From contig JADLZK010002652.1 of the NCBI GenBank assembly GCA_015847255.1, positions 248,001-312,000 on the forward strand: a DNA stretch of 64,000 nucleotides, written 5' to 3'. Under the pieces are notes generated by a model. That model saw only the letters and a program-made list of their open reading frames with translations. It made no database searches and was not told where the DNA came from. The position numbers and the translations under genes are program-made. This DNA is from Hyparrhenia diplandra. Its lineage: Eukaryota; Streptophyta; Magnoliopsida; Poales; Poaceae. This document shows, piece after piece, positions 1-9,915 of this stretch (within the stretch, counting starts at the first letter, position 1; each line of letters opens with the position of its first letter).

Positions 1-480
1 GGGACCCTTTGTCTAGCAATCAGACCAGCAAGTCTCTTCATTCTTAGCATGGCCACCTTCTCAGTGGGAAACCCGTTTGGCTTGAGTGCCGTGACAACTA
101 TCTTGCCTTCTGGCCACCTTGTGTGTGTCACGACCCTCAAGCTTTTCGCACGGAAAGCCAGATGGCTGCCCCTCTCTAGTAAAAAATCCCGAACGCCCCC
201 CTGTGGTACCATCATCTCTCTCTTGCTCTGTCTCTTCATATGTAGCTCTCCAGCCATCCTCTAGAGAATAAGCTGTTTCATTGCCAGATGATGTTGTAAA
301 TGTGCCATCAGACACCTACATCAAACAGATTTAGGTTACACAGAGAAGTCAACAGCTAGCACTAAGCAAAAAGCTAACAATAAGTAGGGTTTGTATATCA
401 CATAGCTGCAGCTTACCATTTTCGGCGTCGTCAGCGGCCCGGCACACCACGACAAAGCTTCACCGGCGGTTCTAGGGGCG
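1..480 (-). CDS. Two exons of an unidentified gene, partial at left edge
   Basis: Unrecognised minus-strand coding segment running off the window start. The downstream exon (about 315 to 1) opens after an AG acceptor at 316-317 and reads as a Glu/Asp/Thr-rich stretch. It then continues in a shifted frame as a basic segment rich in Lys, Arg, Val and Leu, so one indel is likely near 180-200. The upstream exon (from 417 upward) ends before a GT donor at 411-416 (GTAAGC), giving a predicted intron of about 101 bp with a T-rich tract before the acceptor. The splice signals and non-repetitive composition suggest a real host gene rather than a TE. No domain is recognisable and no start codon can be fixed. 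Confidence 0.4.
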
Positions 481-735
481 AGGAAAAGGTGCGATCATTG
501 TTCTATCTTGAGCACGTATATTCATCTCTATAAATAAAATAAGCAGCTGTAGTTGCAGTTTCCTATGACAAAACCACACAGATAACAACATTATAGTAAC
601 ACTCAGGTGTCAAGTTCAGTATCTACAACTGAAAATATCCATGTGAGGATAAAATTATACAGTTCAATTCAAACATATGGCTTTTTTATGAGGACTAAAC
701 AAACCACTGAGGCAGAGAACAAATAAAATGTCAGA
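481..735. repeat. Left-edge partial unit of the tandem array
   Basis: This segment (TTCTATCTTGAGCACGTATA and following, through the ACAACATTAT tract, to the TACAGTTCAATTC tract) recurs in degraded form at about 7325-7505 and 7750-7925, on the far side of the array. It is AT-rich and non-coding. Having it on both sides shows that it belongs to the repeat family, not to the neighbouring gene. Confidence 0.55.
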
Positions 736-904
736 AAACTGGAAAGGAAGCCAGAAATATGTTTAGCAACAGTTCGTTTAGTGGGAAAATTTTTGTAAGA
801 CAAGATAGTAGTAGTACTCGACAGAGCAGTCAGTGTTCTCATGCTTGTGTATTCATCTATGAAGAAAATAAGCAGCAGAATTATCGGCTTTCCTCACTAC
901 AAAA

Positions 905-1349
905 AACTGGAAAGCAAGCCAGAAATGTGTTGGTTGTAATATGAATGAGACCATCCAACACCTTTTCCTAGATTGTCCGTATTCGAAAACGGTATGGAGG
1001 ATCATCTTTTATGCTACTGGACTAAACCAGCCTAGATCTACATAAGCCATATGTTTGGTACATGGCTTACTAATCAGAATAAAAGGATTAGAAACTTGAT
1101 TTGGGTTGGCATCACAGCTATAAGCTAGGCCATTTGGCGCTGTCAAAACGATATTATCTTTAACAAATTGGAAGTTTTCTCGTTGTCGAAGGTTATTTTC
1201 AGATGAACCTATTGGCTGCGGTACCGAGCCCAGTTGCAGCGTGATGAACAAGACAAGAACACACTCTCGCTAATTAGCATAAAACTAGAAATGATTGCTT
1301 TGGAGTTTCCCTATAGAGGGTGGAAGCACATTTATCATTTGCTTTAGTT
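905..1349 (+). pseudogene. LINE-type zf-RVT fragment, array copy 1
   Basis: Carboxy-terminal piece of a plant non-LTR retrotransposon or RT-like gene. It encodes a zinc-binding RT-associated domain: CVGCNMNETIQHLFLDCPYS (Cys-X2-Cys ... His-X4-Cys spacing), then a Trp/Ile-rich segment, ending in GWKHIYHLL and a stop near 1346. Frames break after about residue 55. No RT, endonuclease or poly(A) tail is attached, so this is a domain fragment amplified as part of the array rather than an independent LINE insertion. Confidence 0.7.
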
Positions 1350-1620
1350 CTCTTTATCTGTTTTAGAGACTTGTTTTGCTCTACCTTTTTAGCCACTACA
1401 TGTAATAATTGGCTGTGTACATCCTTGGATGTAGAGGCCGGATGTTTTTCTCATCCATTATCTAAAAAAAAAAGCTTCGTCGCGCTGAGCAGATTTGAAA
1501 ATTTCAGTCACACGGAAATTAGCGGGCCCTAATATTAATATATTATACGAGTTCAATTACGTAATAGGCGGACTGTGAGGACTACACAATCCACGAGAGG
1601 CACGAGATCACAAAAATTGC

Positions 1621-1769
1621 ACTCCCTCTATTCCAAGCTGTAAGTCGCTTTGACTTTTTGGTTCGTCCATTTTGCTATATATCCAGGCATATTATTGTAT
1701 CTAGATACATAGCTAAATGGATGTACAAAAAAAGTCAAAGCGATTTTACAAACGAAACGGAAGAAATAG
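1621..1769. mobile_element. Stowaway-type MITE, array copy 1a
   Basis: Starts ACTCCCTCT and contains the GTAAGTCGCTTTGACTTTTT arm, a central hairpin built on TATCTAGATACATA, and a complementary GTCAAAGCGATTT arm, ending in a decayed copy of the terminal inverted repeat. Length is about 150 bp, as usual for grass Stowaway elements. The expected TA duplication is not clear on either side. Confidence 0.75.
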
Positions 1770-2138
1770 TTGAGGAATAGAGGAATATAAACAAAGCGTA
1801 GTTTAGCAACAGTTCGTTTAGTGGGAAAAATTTTGTAAGACAAGATAGTAGTACTTTCGACAGAGTAGTTAGTGTTCTCAAGCTTGTGTATTCATCGATG
1901 AAGAAAATAAGCGGCGAAATTATCACCTTTCCTCACTTCACGGTATTTGAAAAATTCAGGCGACACGGATGATGCGTTGATGCCTCTTTGTAGGATAAAA
2001 ATCCTTTGAAGTAGCTTCGTCGTCACTGAAGCAGAGGTCCCAAACCTGGGTAAAGGAGGAGGGTTGCGTTAAGTTTGGCGAACCGGCACAAAAAATAGCC
2101 ACTCTAATGGACGAGAGGCACAGATCACAAAAAATGGC

Positions 2139-2285
2139 ACTCCCTCCATTCCAAATTGTAAGTCGCTTTGACTTTTTGGTTCGTCTATTTTGCTATGTAT
2201 CAAGGCATATTATTGTATCTAGATACATAGCTAAATGGATGTACCAAAAAGTCAAAATTTTTACAAACTGAAGCGGAGGAAGTAG
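2139..2285. mobile_element. Stowaway-type MITE, array copy 1b
   Basis: Same element as at 1621, with ACTCCCTCC start, GTAAGTCGC arm, TATCTAGATACATA hairpin core and a decayed right arm ending near GCGGAGGAAGTAG. It sits about 520 bp after copy 1a, marking the internal duplication within each array unit. Confidence 0.75.
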
Positions 2286-2467
2286 TTCGAGGAATAGAAG
2301 AATGTAAACAAAGCGTAGTTTAGCAACAGTTCGTTTTAGTAGGAAAATTTTTGTAAGACAAAATAGTAGTAGTACTTGACAGAGCAATCGGTTTTTTTGT
2401 TGAGCTTGTGTATTCATCTATGAAGAAGATAAGCGGCGAGAATTATCGCCTTTCCTCACTAGGCAAA

Positions 2468-2919
2468 AGCTGGAAAGGAAGCGAGAAATGTGTTGGTTGT
2501 AATATGAATGAGACCATCCAACACCTTTTCCTAGATTGTCCGTATTCGAAAAGCGGTATGGAAGATCATCTTTTATGCTCTTGGCCTAAACCGGCCTAGA
2601 TCTACACAAGCCATATGTTTGGTACATGGCTTACTAATCGAGAATAAAAGGATTAGAAACTTGATTTGGGTTTTGGCATCACGGCTATAAAATTTGGGCC
2701 ATTTGGTATTGTCGAAAGCGATATTATCTTTAACAAAATGGAAGTTTTTTCGTTGTCGAAGGTTATTTTCAGATGAGCCTATTGGGCTGCGGTACCGAGC
2801 CCGATTTGCGGCGTGATGAACAAGACAAGAACACACTCTCGCTAATTAGCATAAAACTAGAAATGATTACTTTGGAGTTTCCCTATAGAGGGTGGAAGCA
2901 CATTTATCATTTGCTTTAG
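2468..2919 (+). pseudogene. LINE-type zf-RVT fragment, array copy 2
   Basis: Second copy of the zinc-binding RT-associated tail; CVGCNMNETIQHLFLDCPYS is intact near 2490-2550 and the final GWKHIYHLL precedes TAG at about 2916. Several extra bases relative to copy 1 (for example near 2560 and 2690) move the frame, so it cannot make the full domain. Confidence 0.7.
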
Positions 2920-3192
2920 TTCTCGTTATACTGTTTTTTAGAGACTTGTTTTGCTCTACCTTTTTAGCCACTACTTGTAATAATTGGGCTGTGTACATCC
3001 TCGGATGTAGAGGCGGATGTTTTTCTCATCCATTATCTAGAAAAAAGCTTCGTCGCTGAGCAGATTTAAAAATTTCAGTCACACGGAAATTAGCAAGGAC
3101 CTAATATTAATATATTATACTGAGTTCAATTCTGTAATAGGCGACTGTGAGGACTACACAATCCACGAGAGGCACAAATCACAAAAAATTGC

Positions 3193-3345
3193 ACTCCCTC
3201 AGTTCCAAATTGTAAGTCACTTTGACTTTTTTTGGTTCGTCCATTTTGCTATATATCCGGGCATATTATTGTATCTAGATACATAGCTAAATGGATGTAC
3301 CAAAAAGTCAAAAGCGACTTACAAGCTGAAAACGAAAAAAGTAGT
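3193..3345. mobile_element. Stowaway-type MITE, array copy 2a
   Basis: ACTCCCTC start, GTAAGTCACTTTGAC arm, TATCTAGATACATA core and the complementary GTCAAAAGCGACTTACAA arm. The two arms are better preserved here than in most copies. It lies 1,572 bp from copy 1a. Confidence 0.75.
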
Positions 3346-3726
3346 TCGGGGAATAGAGGAATATAAACAAAGCTGTAGTTTAGGCGTTTAGCAACGAGTT
3401 CATTTAGTCGGAAAATTTTTGTAACACAAGATAGTAGTAGTACTCGACATAGCGGTCGGTGTTCTCAAGCTTGTGTATTCATCTATGAAGAAAATAGCGG
3501 CGAGAATTATCACCTTTCCTCACTACTGGCGAATGAAAAATTGAGGCGACAGGATGATGCGTTGAAGCCTGGAAATCACTGAAGTAGCTACGTCACCTGA
3601 GCAGATTTGAAAATTTCAGTCACCGGAAATTAGTAAGGCCCTATTATTATACGAGTTCAATTACGTAATAGGCGAGTCTATGAGGACTACACAATCCCGG
3701 AGAGGCACGAGATCACAAAAAATTGC

Positions 3727-3876
3727 ACTCCCTCCGTTTCCAAATTGTAAGTCACTTTGACTTTTTGGTTCATCCATTTTGCTATGTATCCAGGCATATT
3801 ATTGTATCTAGATACATAGCTAAATGGATGTATTACCAAAAAAATCAAGCATTACAAAACTAGCCTTGAGGATGTA
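3727..3876. mobile_element. Stowaway-type MITE, array copy 2b
   Basis: Left terminal repeat ACTCCCTCCG, left arm and hairpin core are clear. The right arm is heavily decayed (AATCAAGCATTACAAAAC in place of the GTCAAAGCGACTTAC complement). Confidence 0.7.
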
Positions 3877-4058
3877 GTTCGAGGAATAGAAGAATATAAA
3901 CAAAGCGTAGTTTAGCAGCAGTTCGTTTAGTAGGAAAAATTTTGTAAAGACAAAATAGTAGTAGTACTTTCGACAGAGCAGTCGGTGTTGTTGAGCTTGT
4001 GTATTCATCTATGAAGAAGATAAGCGGTGAGAATTATCGCCTTTCCTCACTAGGCAAA

Positions 4059-4504
4059 GCTGGAAAGGAAGCGAGAAATGTGTTGGTTGTAATATGAATG
4101 AGACCATCAACACCTTTTCCTAGATTGTCGTATTCGAAAAGCGGTATGGAGGATCATCTTTTATGCTCTTGGCCTAAACCAGCCTAGATCTACATAAGCC
4201 ATATGTTTGGTACATGGCTTACTAATCGAGAATAAAAGGATTAGAAACTTGATTTGGGTTGGCGTCACGGCTATAAAATTTGGGCCATTTAGTATTGTCG
4301 AAGCGATATTATCTTTAACAAAATGGAAGTTTTTCGTTGTCGAAGGTTATTTTTGAGATGAGCCTATTGGCTGCGGTACCGAGCCCGATTTGCGGCGTGA
4401 TGAACAAGACAAGAACACACTCTCGCTAATTAGCATAAAACTAGAAATGATTACTTTGGAGTTTTCCCTATAGAGGGTGGAAGCACATTTATCATTTGCT
4501 TTAG
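4059..4504 (+). pseudogene. LINE-type zf-RVT fragment, array copy 3
   Basis: Third copy of the zf-RVT tail, with the CVGCNMNET start near 4080 and the GWKHIYHLL end and TAG near 4501. One base is missing in the CATCAACACC region relative to copies 1 and 2, which breaks the zinc-binding motif. Confidence 0.7.
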
Positions 4505-4771
4505 TTCTCTTTATCATTTTAGAGACTTGTTTTTGCTCTACCTTTTTAGCCACTACTTGTAATAAATGGTACGTGTACATCCTCGGATGTAGAGGCGGAT
4601 GTTTTCTCATCCATTATCTAAAAAAGCTTCGTCGCTGAGCAGATTTGAAAATTTGAGTCACCTAGAAATTAGCAAGGCCTAATCTTAATATATTATACTG
4701 AGTTCAATTACGTAATAGGCAGCACTGTGAGGACTACACAATCCACAGAGGCACAGATCACAAAAAATTGC

Positions 4772-4915
4772 ACTCTCTCTGTTCCAAATTGTAAGTCGCT
4801 TTGACTTTTTGGTTCGTCCATTTTGCTATATATCGGGCATATTATTGTATCTAGATACATAGCTAAATGGATGTACCAAAAGTCAAAGCGACTTTTCAAA
4901 AAACGGAAGAAGTAG
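4772..4915. mobile_element. Stowaway-type MITE, array copy 3a
   Basis: ACTCTCTCTGTTCC start, GTAAGTCGCTTTGAC arm, TATCTAGATACATA core and AGTCAAAGCGACTT return arm. Same position within the unit as copies 1a and 2a. Confidence 0.72.
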
Positions 4916-5279
4916 TTCAGGAATAGAGGAATATAAACAAAGCGTAGTTTAGCAAGCGGTTTGTTTAGTGAAAAAATTTTGTAAGACAAGATAGTAGTAC
5001 TTTCGGAAGCAGTTAGTGTTCTCAAGCTTACGTATTCATCGATGAAGAAAATAAGCGTGAAATTATCATCTTTCCTCACTTCTGGCGGTGAAAAATTCGA
5101 GGCGACACCGGATGATACGTTGATGCACGGAAATCGCGAAGTAGCTCGTCGCTGAGCAGATTTGAAAATTTCAGTCACGGAAATTAGCAAGGCCCTACTA
5201 TTATACAGTTCAATTCTATAATAGGGCGTCTATGAGGACTACACAATCCACAAAGAGGCACGAGATCACAAAAAATTGC

Positions 5280-5430
5280 ACTCCCTCCGTTTCCAAATTG
5301 TAAGTCGCTTTGACTTTTTTGGTTTTGTCCATTTTGCTATGTATCGAGGCATATTATTGTATCTAGATACATAGCTAAATGGATGTACCAAAAAGTCAAA
5401 AGCGACTTCCAAACCGAGCGGAGGAAGTAG
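5280..5430. mobile_element. Stowaway-type MITE, array copy 3b
   Basis: ACTCCCTCCGTTTCC start, left arm, TATCTAGATACATA core, AGTCAAAAGCGACTTCCAA return arm, and a partial right terminal repeat near GCGGAGGAAGTAG. It lies 508 bp after copy 3a, as expected from the array layout. Confidence 0.75.
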
Positions 5431-5602
5431 TTCGGGGAATAGAAGAATATAAACAAAGCGTAGTTTAGCAACAGTTCGTTTAGTAGGAAAATTTTGTAAG
5501 ACAAGATAGTAGTAGTACTCGACAAAGCGTCGGTGTTGTTGAGCTTGTGTATTCATCTATGAAGAAGATAAACAGCAGAATTATCGCCTTTCATCACTAG
5601 GC

Positions 5603-6049
5603 AAAACTGGAAAGGAAGCCAGAAATGTGTTCGTTGTAATATGAATGAGATCATCAACACCTTTTCCTAGATTGTCCGTATTCGAAAACGGTATGGAGGA
5701 TCATCTTTTATGCTCTTGGCCTAAACCGGCCTAGATCTCTGAAGCCATATGTTTGGTACATGACTTACTAATCGAGAATAAAAGGATTAGAAACTTGATT
5801 TGGGTTGGCGTCACGGCTATAAAATTTGGGCCATTTGGCGCATTTGTCGAAGCGATATTATCTTTAGCAAAATGGAACTTTTTCGTTGTCGAAGGTTATT
5901 TTCGGATGAGCCTATTGGCTGCGATGCGAGCCCGATTGCGGCGTGATGAACAAGACAAGAACACACTCTCGCTAATTAGCATAAAACTAGAAATGATTGC
6001 TTTGGAGTTTCCCTATAGAGGGTGGAAGCACATTTATCATTTGCTTTAG
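5603..6049 (+). pseudogene. LINE-type zf-RVT fragment, array copy 4
   Basis: Fourth copy. The second half is the best-preserved reading frame of the set: 5753 to 6049 is open and covers the RNLIWVGVTAI segment, the central KWNFFVVEGYFRMSLLAA stretch and the terminal GWKHIYHLL. The first half is shifted by a missing base near 5650. No upstream RT is present. Confidence 0.7.
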
Positions 6050-6310
6050 TTCTCTTTATCTGTTTTAGAGACTTGTTTTGCTCTACCTTTTTAGCCACTA
6101 GTAATAATTGGCTGTGTACATCCTCGGATGTAGAGGCGGATGTTTTTCTCATCCATTATCTAAAAAAAAGCCGTCGCTGAGCAGATTTGAAAATTTAAGT
6201 CACACGAAAATTAGCGGAGGCCCTAATATTAATATATTATACGAGTTCAATTCTGTAATAGGCGGGCTGTGAGGACTACACAATCCATAGAGCCTGATTA
6301 CAAAAATTGC

Positions 6311-6403
6311 ACTCCCTACGTTCCAAATTGTAAGTCGCTTTGACTTTTTGGTTCGTCCATTTTGCTATATATCGGGCATATTATTGTATTTAGATACATA
6401 GTA
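6311..6403. mobile_element. Stowaway-type MITE, array copy 4a, right arm deleted
   Basis: Left terminal repeat, left arm and the first half of the core are present up to TTTAGATACATAG, then the sequence jumps directly to the GTAGTTCGGGAATAG flank. The right arm, about 50 bp, is gone. This is the only truncated MITE of the eight and is a useful marker for ordering array units. Confidence 0.7.
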
Positions 6404-6768
6404 GTTCGGGAATAGAGGAATATAAACAAAGCGTAGTTTGCAGATTCGTTTAATGGGAAAAATTTATGTAAGGCGTAAGACAAGATAGTAGTACTCGACA
6501 TAGCGGTTAGTGTTCTCAAGCTTGTGTATTCATCGATGAAGAAAATAAGCGGCGAGAATTATCACCTTTCCTCACTTCTGGCGGTGAAAAATTCGAGGGC
6601 AACAGGATGATGCGTTGATACTGCGGGAGGATGGAAATCAGCGAAGTAGCCGTCACGAGCAGAGGTCCCAAACCCGGGTAAAAAGGAGGAGGGTTGCGTT
6701 AAGTTTGGCGAACCGGTGTAAAAAATAGCCACTCTAATGGGACGGAGGCACGAGATCACAAAAATTGC

Positions 6769-6914
6769 ACTCCCTCCGTTCCAAATTGTAAGTCGCTTTG
6801 ACTTTTTTTGGTTCGTCCATTTTGCTATGTATCCGGGCATATTATTGTATCTAAATACATAGCTAAGTGGATGTACCAAAAAGTCAAAGCGACTGCTGAG
6901 AAGATGGAGAAAGT
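6769..6914. mobile_element. Stowaway-type MITE, array copy 4b
   Basis: ACTCCCTCCGTTCC start, GTAAGTCGCTTTGAC arm, a core with one change (TATCTAAATACATA), AAGTCAAAGCGACT return arm and a decayed right end. Confidence 0.75.
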
Positions 6915-7170
6915 AGTTCGAGGAATAGAAGAATATAAACAAGCGTAGTTTAGCAGCGGTTCGTTTAGCGAGAAAAAATTTTGTAAGACAAAATAGTAGT
7001 AGTACTCGCCAGAAGCGGTTAGTGTTCTCGAGCTTGTGTATTCATCTATCAAGAAAATAAGCGGCGAAATTATCATCTTTCCTCGCTCCATGGCGGCTGA
7101 AAAATTCGAAGGCGACAGGATAAGCAGCGTTGATACTCTTTGTTGGATGGAAATCACTGAAGTATCCATG

Positions 7171-8110
7171 TGAGGCTAATATTATACGAGTTCAATTCTT
7201 CAATAGGCGAGTCTATTAGGACTACGGTAACCACGAGTCCGAGAACACAAAATAAATTATATGTAGTTCGAGGAATGGAATAGTATAGACAAGCTGCGGT
7301 TTAGTAACATTTCATTTAATAGGAGCGATCATTGTTCTTGAGCATGTATATTCATCTATAAAAAAAAAAATAAGCGTAGTAGTTGCAGTCTCCTAAAACA
7401 AAAACACAAAGGTAACAACATTATTGTAGTAGCGGTGTCAAGTTCGGTATGTACAACTCAATACATCCATCTCGGGATCTGAGTTATACAGTTCAATTCT
7501 GTAATAGGCGGTCTACGAGGGTAGGCGAGAGCTGTTCGCTTGTTCTTGCAATCTTGCTTCATCTTGTTTCAGCTTATTCTCTCACGAGGATACTATTAAA
7601 CAAGCGAACGAGGCTCTCGGGGGCACGGATCACCAAAAAAAAGGTAGTTCGGGAATAGTAGAGTATAAAGAAACTTTAGTTTCGTGGCGGTTCATTTAAT
7701 ATGCACATTTTTGTATGACAAGATACTGTAGTACTCTGAGGCGGTCGGGCTTACTTGAGCACGCATATTCATCTATAAAGAAAATAAGCGGCGGTGGATA
7801 ACAACAACATTGTAGTTATATATAGTACTTGATCGGGCACAGTAGCGGTGAGGTGTCAAGTTCGGTATGTACAACTCAATATATCCATATTATGAGGATA
7901 AAATTATAGTTCAATTGCATGCGTAATAGGCGGTATGTGAGGACTAGTCGACTGTTAGCTTGTGCTTCCTTCATCTTGTTTTGACTTATTCTCTCTCACG
8001 TACAGAATACTATATATTAAACACAAGCGAACAGGCTTGAGGCTCGGATCACGAGAAAAACAAAAAAGGTAGTTCGGGGAATAGTGGAATCTAACAAAGC
8101 GTAGTTCGAT
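7171..8110. repeat. Degenerate right flank of the tandem array
   Basis: Two or three shorter, more diverged units without zf-RVT or MITE. GTAGTTCG-GGAATAGTAGAGTATA starts recur near 7264, 7643 and 8070. TATTCATCTATAAA, the ACAACATTGTAGT tract and TCAAGTTCGGTATGTACAACTC recur near 7350-7460 and 7765-7880. This is the same material as 481-735. No gene is supported in this stretch. Confidence 0.6.
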
Positions 8111-8660
8111 AACGATAAGCCTGGAGACAAGATTGATGGGCTAGATATCAAACCCTAGAATGGCGGCCCGGCTGGTGGAGGAAAGCCGTCGGAGAAGGAG
8201 GTCGCTGGCGGAAGCGGCGTCGGCAGAATGGCGCGGATCGTCGGCGGTGTGGCCCGGGCTGATGATGGTAATTTGGAAACCCTAGAGTCGCTGTGAGGAG
8301 TGTGGCTAGGAACCAAACACGCCCCGATCGAAATGAATCGCTTTTTACTGTGTGAGGCGGGTAAAATTTTTGAGTTTTGTAAAGGCTCGTAGCGTAAAAA
8401 TCGTAGCGAAAAATTGGGTGGGCACAAGTAAAAGCGTAAAGCTGTTCGGCTGATTTTGGGTGATTGAATGGTATTTACGTGAAGAAGCCGCCAGTTTGCG
8501 GTGGCGCGTGGTGGGGCCGTCTATGCGGGTCATAGTGCGGACCCCGTGGAGGGCCGTCTGTCGGGATCTACTACTGCGTTTGCTCTCCCTCTGTATATGC
8601 TTACGCCTCTCGCGATTCATTCCATCTCTCGCTCTCTTCCATCCCTTCTCTCAAGCGAGC
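8111..8660. other. GC-rich stretch, no gene assigned
   Basis: Open frames exist on both strands but overlap each other and show no known domain. GCTGATTTTGGGTGATTGAATGGTAT at 8447-8475 is nearly repeated at about 11675-11702 in the same orientation, which suggests a shared transposon-derived segment flanking the 8.5-11.6 kb block. It may include the promoter region of the GRF-like gene that follows. Confidence 0.3.
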
Positions 8661-8669
8661 TCGAGAGCG

Positions 8670-9135
8670 ATGTCTCGGTCTCCTTTGGCGGAGTCGTGGA
8701 GGTGGGCCGAGGCGAGGAATAGGCTTCAATGGGATCCAGTTGGTGAGCTCGGCGGGTTCCAGCTCATCGGTTAGGGGGCTGCGGTCTTGCTCGGGTGGTG
8801 GGGCGCGGACCAAGGATGGTGATAACCGCGGCCGACTCTACTTCAAGTGTGCTAGGAAATGGGGTGAGTATTTCATTCTGTAGTGTTGGCGTGTTGTCGG
8901 GCCTCCCGGCCCCTAGTTTTGCACTAATTTGTGTGCCTGTTTTTTGAGTACCCTAATAGCGGCGGTGTCATTACTACCGATTTGAAAGGAATACTTCGAG
9001 GTCTTGAAGGATCTTGGCATCATAGTTGTTAAGCCCTTGAATTGGAAAAGAGGGCTGGTCTTTGGATGAAGAAGAAGCGATTGGGCGGTCCAAGTGGTGA
9101 CACCAAGAAGAAAAACTAGGAGCACATGTTGGAGG
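8670..9135 (+). pseudogene. GRF-type zinc-finger gene, frame-broken
   Basis: A start candidate at 8670 (MSRSPLAES...) leads into an acidic/aromatic segment (NRLQWDPVGELGGFQLI) and then CGLARVV followed by RTKDGDNRGRLYFKCARK. Cys-Gly-Leu-Ala-Arg and Asn-Arg-Gly-Arg-Leu-Tyr-Phe-Lys-Cys are the hallmarks of the plant GRF zinc finger (CxxC ... NxGRxFxxC). The two halves lie in different frames, and the first Cys pair is replaced by a stop-containing stretch near 8770. A second conserved-looking piece at 8985-9125, with Lys-rich KKKRLGG residues, may be the usual short coiled-coil tail after an intron beginning near 8864 (GTGAGT). GRF proteins of this small type are common in grasses and often TE-associated; function unknown. 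Confidence 0.45.
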
Positions 9136-9386
9136 ACTTGATGAGGGAAGGCGGACATGTTTATTATTACGTCTCTTTATGCGTGTTGTCATTGGATGTG
9201 TTACGTGTAGTATTTGTAAACATGTGATGCCCGATGCAATGTTATTATTGTGGTAATTTGCGAATATCTAGCAGCGTCGGTGCAATGCTTGGTGTCAAGA
9301 TTTTGCACTGTGAAAAGTCAAGCGAGTGGAGTGGATCCACATTGCTTAATAGGGATGTCATCCGTTGACCCGCTTTGTGTAAAAGG
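9136..9386. other. Intergenic sequence, nothing recognised
   Basis: AT-rich tail after the GRF-like remnant with short open frames only. No repeat, RNA gene or domain is visible. Confidence 0.3.
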
Positions 9387-9655
9387 CGTGAGTGATACTC
9401 CCTCCATCAACAAAAAAAACGTAATTTTTTGACCTTTTCAAAATCTAATTTGACCATTCGTCTTATTCAACATATTTGTGTAAATTCCAAAATAAATTAG
9501 CTATTATTATAATATCTTTAATGATCTAATAAGTCATAACAAAATTGATAATATTTATATACATTATTCAAATAAAGCGAATGGTCAAATTAGATTTTGA
9601 AAAGGTCAAAAATGCGTTTTTTTTTTGTTGGGCCGGACGGCAATTACTCCACGTT
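9387..9655. mobile_element. Stowaway-type MITE with long inverted arms
   Basis: Left end ACTCCCTCCATCAACAAAAA leads into CTTTTCAAAATCTAATTTGACCATTCG near 9435-9461. The complementary CGAATGGTCAAATTAGATTTTGAAAAG follows near 9579-9605, after an AT-rich loop of about 115 bp. The right end runs TTTTTTTTTGTTG and then becomes GGCCGGACGGCAATTACTCC rather than the expected GATGGAGGGAGTA, so the last 15-20 bases are altered. A CTCCCTCC start with a long hairpin is typical of grass Stowaway or other mariner-like MITEs. Confidence 0.75.
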
Positions 9656-9915
9656 TGCCGGCTAGCGTGCGTTCGCAACTCTGGACCGCGACACTAAAAG
9701 CGGCGTGAGTAATAAAGCGATTTGCCTGTCTTTGAGTCTACTCTCGGCGTCGTCCGCCACCTCTACGCGCTGCGCAATTGGGGGCGCGAACTCACTTCAG
9801 CGCCCGGCTACATCTATCTCGTCGTCGCCGTCGCCGCTATAAGCAGCTTCGCAGCGTCGCCTTCCACGTACCACCGCCCGCCCGCCCGGCGCCAGCGTCG
9901 TCCTCGCCGCGCACC

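Larger units (their letters stand above)
736..7170. repeat. Higher-order tandem array, period about 1.57 kb, four units
   Basis: Landmarks recur at regular spacing. MITE starts lie at 1621, 2139, 3193, 3727, 4772, 5280, 6311 and 6769, alternating about 0.5 and 1.05 kb. zf-RVT fragments start near 905, 2468, 4059 and 5603. Each unit is therefore zf-RVT fragment, MITE, spacer, MITE, with the spacer itself duplicated once inside the unit. The shared spacer carries a GTTTAGCAACAGTTCG-type tract, a run of TAGTAGTAGTACT, and a TGTATTCATCTATGAAGAA tract. Units differ by scattered substitutions and small indels, so the amplification is not perfectly recent, or the sequence is noisy. Confidence 0.8.

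Noticed and set aside
8300..8460. A hAT- or PIF-type MITE suggested by CCAAACACGCCCC
   Set aside because: No matching inverted terminal repeat or target duplication could be found nearby.
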